DNA of 64,000 nt, taken from positions 45,525,744 to 45,589,743 of the forward strand of contig JARCOQ010000002.1 in assembly GCA_029207755.1 (NCBI GenBank), written 5' to 3'. The position numbers were made by a program, and so were the translations under genes. The stretch comes from Chamaea fasciata (lineage: Eukaryota > Chordata > Aves > Passeriformes > Sylviidae). The notes under the pieces were generated by a model. That model was given only the letters and a program-made list of their open reading frames with translations, did not search any database and was not told where the DNA came from. Positions 61,576 to 64,000 of this stretch are shown in pieces (within the stretch, counting starts at the first letter, position 1; each line of letters begins with the position of its first letter).

Positions 61576-64000
61576 GAAGGCTGGGATGAAACATTATTTT
61601 TCTGAAGATATTACAGCAATGTGATTTTTCTAAAGGCTCCTACACATAAGGTATATTCTGCTCTTGATGCTGGTTTCCATCAGGAGGAAAGGCAGTCATG
61701 GATTCTCCACTACTGGAAGGACGCCTGTCATACTTGATGGCACTGTTAAAAATTACACCTTTTTTAAAAATCTGCCATTTTTTGGAACAAAAACATGATT
61801 TTAAACAAAGGCCTGGGGACAAAAAAGGCCCTAACCATGCTTTACTGCTGCCATCTTCCGACTTGCAGGGTAAATTGCAAGGAGTTTGACAGAAATTAGC
61901 TCAGATTGTTTTTTTCCTAACGTGCTTTCCAGTACATATCATTACATTAGTGATAACATAGAATGGGATTACAAATACGTGGATTTGGCTTACAAAGGGA
62001 CCACGGCTGCACGAAGTACCCTCGTATGCTCCAGAGACTCCAAGATAGGAAAGGCAGAACTTGAATTTCATTCTGAATCCTGTTGGTTAGAAGTACTCTA
62101 ATAGGAGCGTGAAGGAAAAAGGCATGTCATCTTTTACCATTCTTTTTATTAATAATTATGATTTAAAGTTACATTCTTGGTTACATTTCTTAAAGAAACT
62201 GTGAGTTTTAGTTGTTGATCATCCACCCCTAAAAGCTTGTTCTCCATTAGGAGCATAACTACACAGTAAAACCAGCTCATCAGAGGAGGATTTAAAAGAG
62301 AAGAAAAAATTGAGAAACTGAAGCCCTCATACCACAAGGAGAGGAAAAGTCCGTGGACTAACTACACCTATGTACTAGAGTTTCCAAGTAGTATTGACTA
62401 TGCAAAGGGCTCAGATACCATAATAAAAGATGATACGAAATTTTGAGATGGGGATAGTTGGTGTGAATTTCATATGAGTGGCATTACCTTGAAGTGTCCG
62501 TCACGATGAGATAATGCAGTGATGCAGATGGAGGCTTTCACAGTATCCACTTCCCATATCCTACTCAGACATTTGGACTCCTAATACTTAGACTCTAAGA
62601 AGATGTCAGGCAATGAATTCAGCAAAAATCTGGGCCAGAGGCTGCAGCCAGATTGCTCTCACCCCAGAATACCCATTCCTCTCCTCAAGCAATGCTTGAC
62701 TTGCAGCCGCTTTGTATATGGCTGCCTTGCAGCAAGCTCAATTAATGCACAGTTCAATGCAGTCTGCACTAATGTTTTCCTTTGAACCATTTGAGCTGGA
62801 GCCTTGGAAGAAAGAGTGGCTTGGGATTAATCTGTGCTTCTTAGCATAGCAAAGCCCAAGGCACATTCCACCATAGCTGTGACCAAGAACCTATTTAGAG
62901 CAGCTGGTTCACTAAATAACCTCTAAAACATGATGTTTGCCTTGGAGATAAGAGAGGATGGTTTAGTTTTTGTTTAAAAAATAATTACTTCTGATATATT
63001 GTCAATAAAGTTGTACCAGCCTCAGTAATGAGACAAGGCAGCACACCAGACATCCAGCAGACTCTAGTCAGAGTGGTCCATTTCTAATTGCTCTTCAGTC
63101 CTGTTCTCCATGGCAAAATCCAGTCTTCCCACTGATTCGATGCTGTTGGGTATCAGTACATGTTTACGGGTGTTTTGCACAAATTTATTTCTCAGAGGAT
63201 GTTGTTAAACATCTGTTGTCATATGGCACCAGCTACAAGCTGTGGCTGGTTCCTGGCAAGTGGTCCAGACTGAAGCCTCCCAGGGAATGTGGTTATAGGA
63301 GGATGCTTCATCTGGATACCTGACTACAGCAACCACTGTTTCTGCATCATTCATCATACCCATCAGCCAGGTTATTTTAAGGACTGTTCTGACACTTCTA
63401 CTCCACTGTGTTTTCTTTTAGATTCTATTTTTTTTACTGTGTGTTCCTTCCTCCTCCCCTCTTCCACCTTTCTCCTCTAACATGTCAAATGCCTGCTCTC
63501 CCTTGTGTTCACATTCAACCTCTGTACAAACAGAAAAGGAAATTTTGTAGATAAGAGATCTATTCACATTTGATTTTCTCCTATCGTTTGTATGTCGTCC
63601 TATATGTATGTCATGGAGAAAAATAATCCCTTATGGAATGGTGCAGACATCGACAGCCCCCTGTTTGGAAACAGTGGATTTAGATCTTCATACATTGTTA
63701 ATTTCACAGTTAAGAACTGCATGGAGATTTTGAAGGATGAGGGCTTAGTTTTGCTAGAGATTCCTCTTAACTCTTTTGTTTAGCAAAAATCGGTTTCTAC
63801 TTTCTTCTCTTTCCAGACCAGTAAAATCGCTAGTGAAGTAATAATCCCACGTGATTTACTGGTACTTTGGACTGATGCCAGCTTTGTTTTAATCGCAGCT
63901 GCTGTTTTATCTTCTGGGTATTTCAGTTCATAGCAAAGTGCACAGCACAGTCCCCTGAATCTCATGTGAGCACAGATTTTATTATTTTTAGTCAACCCCT
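61576..64000. other. Unassigned non-coding DNA
   Basis: Short unassigned open frames only. The stretch 62590-62960 is repeat-free and has TAAT-type words ('ctcaattaatgcacag', 'gggattaatctgtg'); it may be a conserved non-coding element, on texture alone. A plus-strand open frame at about 61960-62101 ('WDYKYVDLAYKGTTAARS') and one at 63592-63783 match nothing I know. Confidence 0.4.

Noticed and set aside
1..64000. CRISPR arrays, bacterial operons, phage genes and tRNA genes.
   Set aside because: Nothing of this kind is visible. The window is eukaryotic, with LINE, LTR and microsatellite content and no dense coding.

Overview
The window reads as vertebrate, and most likely bird, non-coding DNA. 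It is AT-leaning and has no dense gene array. It carries CR1 LINE 3' ends with the typical avian terminus (pattern like TGATTCTAT), plus an avian-type interspersed repeat with a periodic 'gagcaggctgt..cccctgcagcccatgga' theme. A passerine is my inference, based on a young class III-like provirus with heavy DNA editing.

Layout. Positions 1-31700 are mostly unique non-coding DNA with an (AT)n microsatellite, a few old repeat relics and one CR1 fragment. Positions 31706-38275 hold a complete provirus on the minus strand: two 677-bp LTRs, a 5-bp target duplication GATGT, a tRNA-Lys(1,2)-type primer site and a purine-rich tract. One uninterrupted gag-pro-pol frame of about 4.7 kb is broken only by point stop codons, and there is no env. 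Positions 38281-56660 are again non-coding, with a long CR1 copy at 47361-48020, an avian repeat at 48340-48826 and simple or tandem repeats. At 58483-59715 two phase-compatible minus-strand segments with good splice sites look like the last two coding exons of a host gene that I cannot name. The rest, to 64000, is unassigned.

Main result. The two proviral LTRs differ at 36 of 677 sites, and the differences are one-directional. Twenty-five sites are T in the left (3') LTR and C in the right (5') LTR, always after C or T. Ten are G in the left and A in the right, always before G or A. One is a G/T transversion. No difference runs the other way. In the internal frame I count 25 premature stops (16 TAG, 9 TGA, no TAA), nearly all explained by TGG to TAG or TGA, and no frame change. 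This is the footprint of cytidine-deaminase (APOBEC/AID-like) editing during reverse transcription, on both DNA strands, and not of slow decay. The insertion is therefore much younger than its 5.3% LTR divergence suggests. The element also pairs a class III (ERV-L-like) body plan with a Lys primer site, and it has hydrophobic segments at and just upstream of the Gag N-terminus.

All counts were made by eye from the sequence. Family assignments are by motif and architecture, without database searches.
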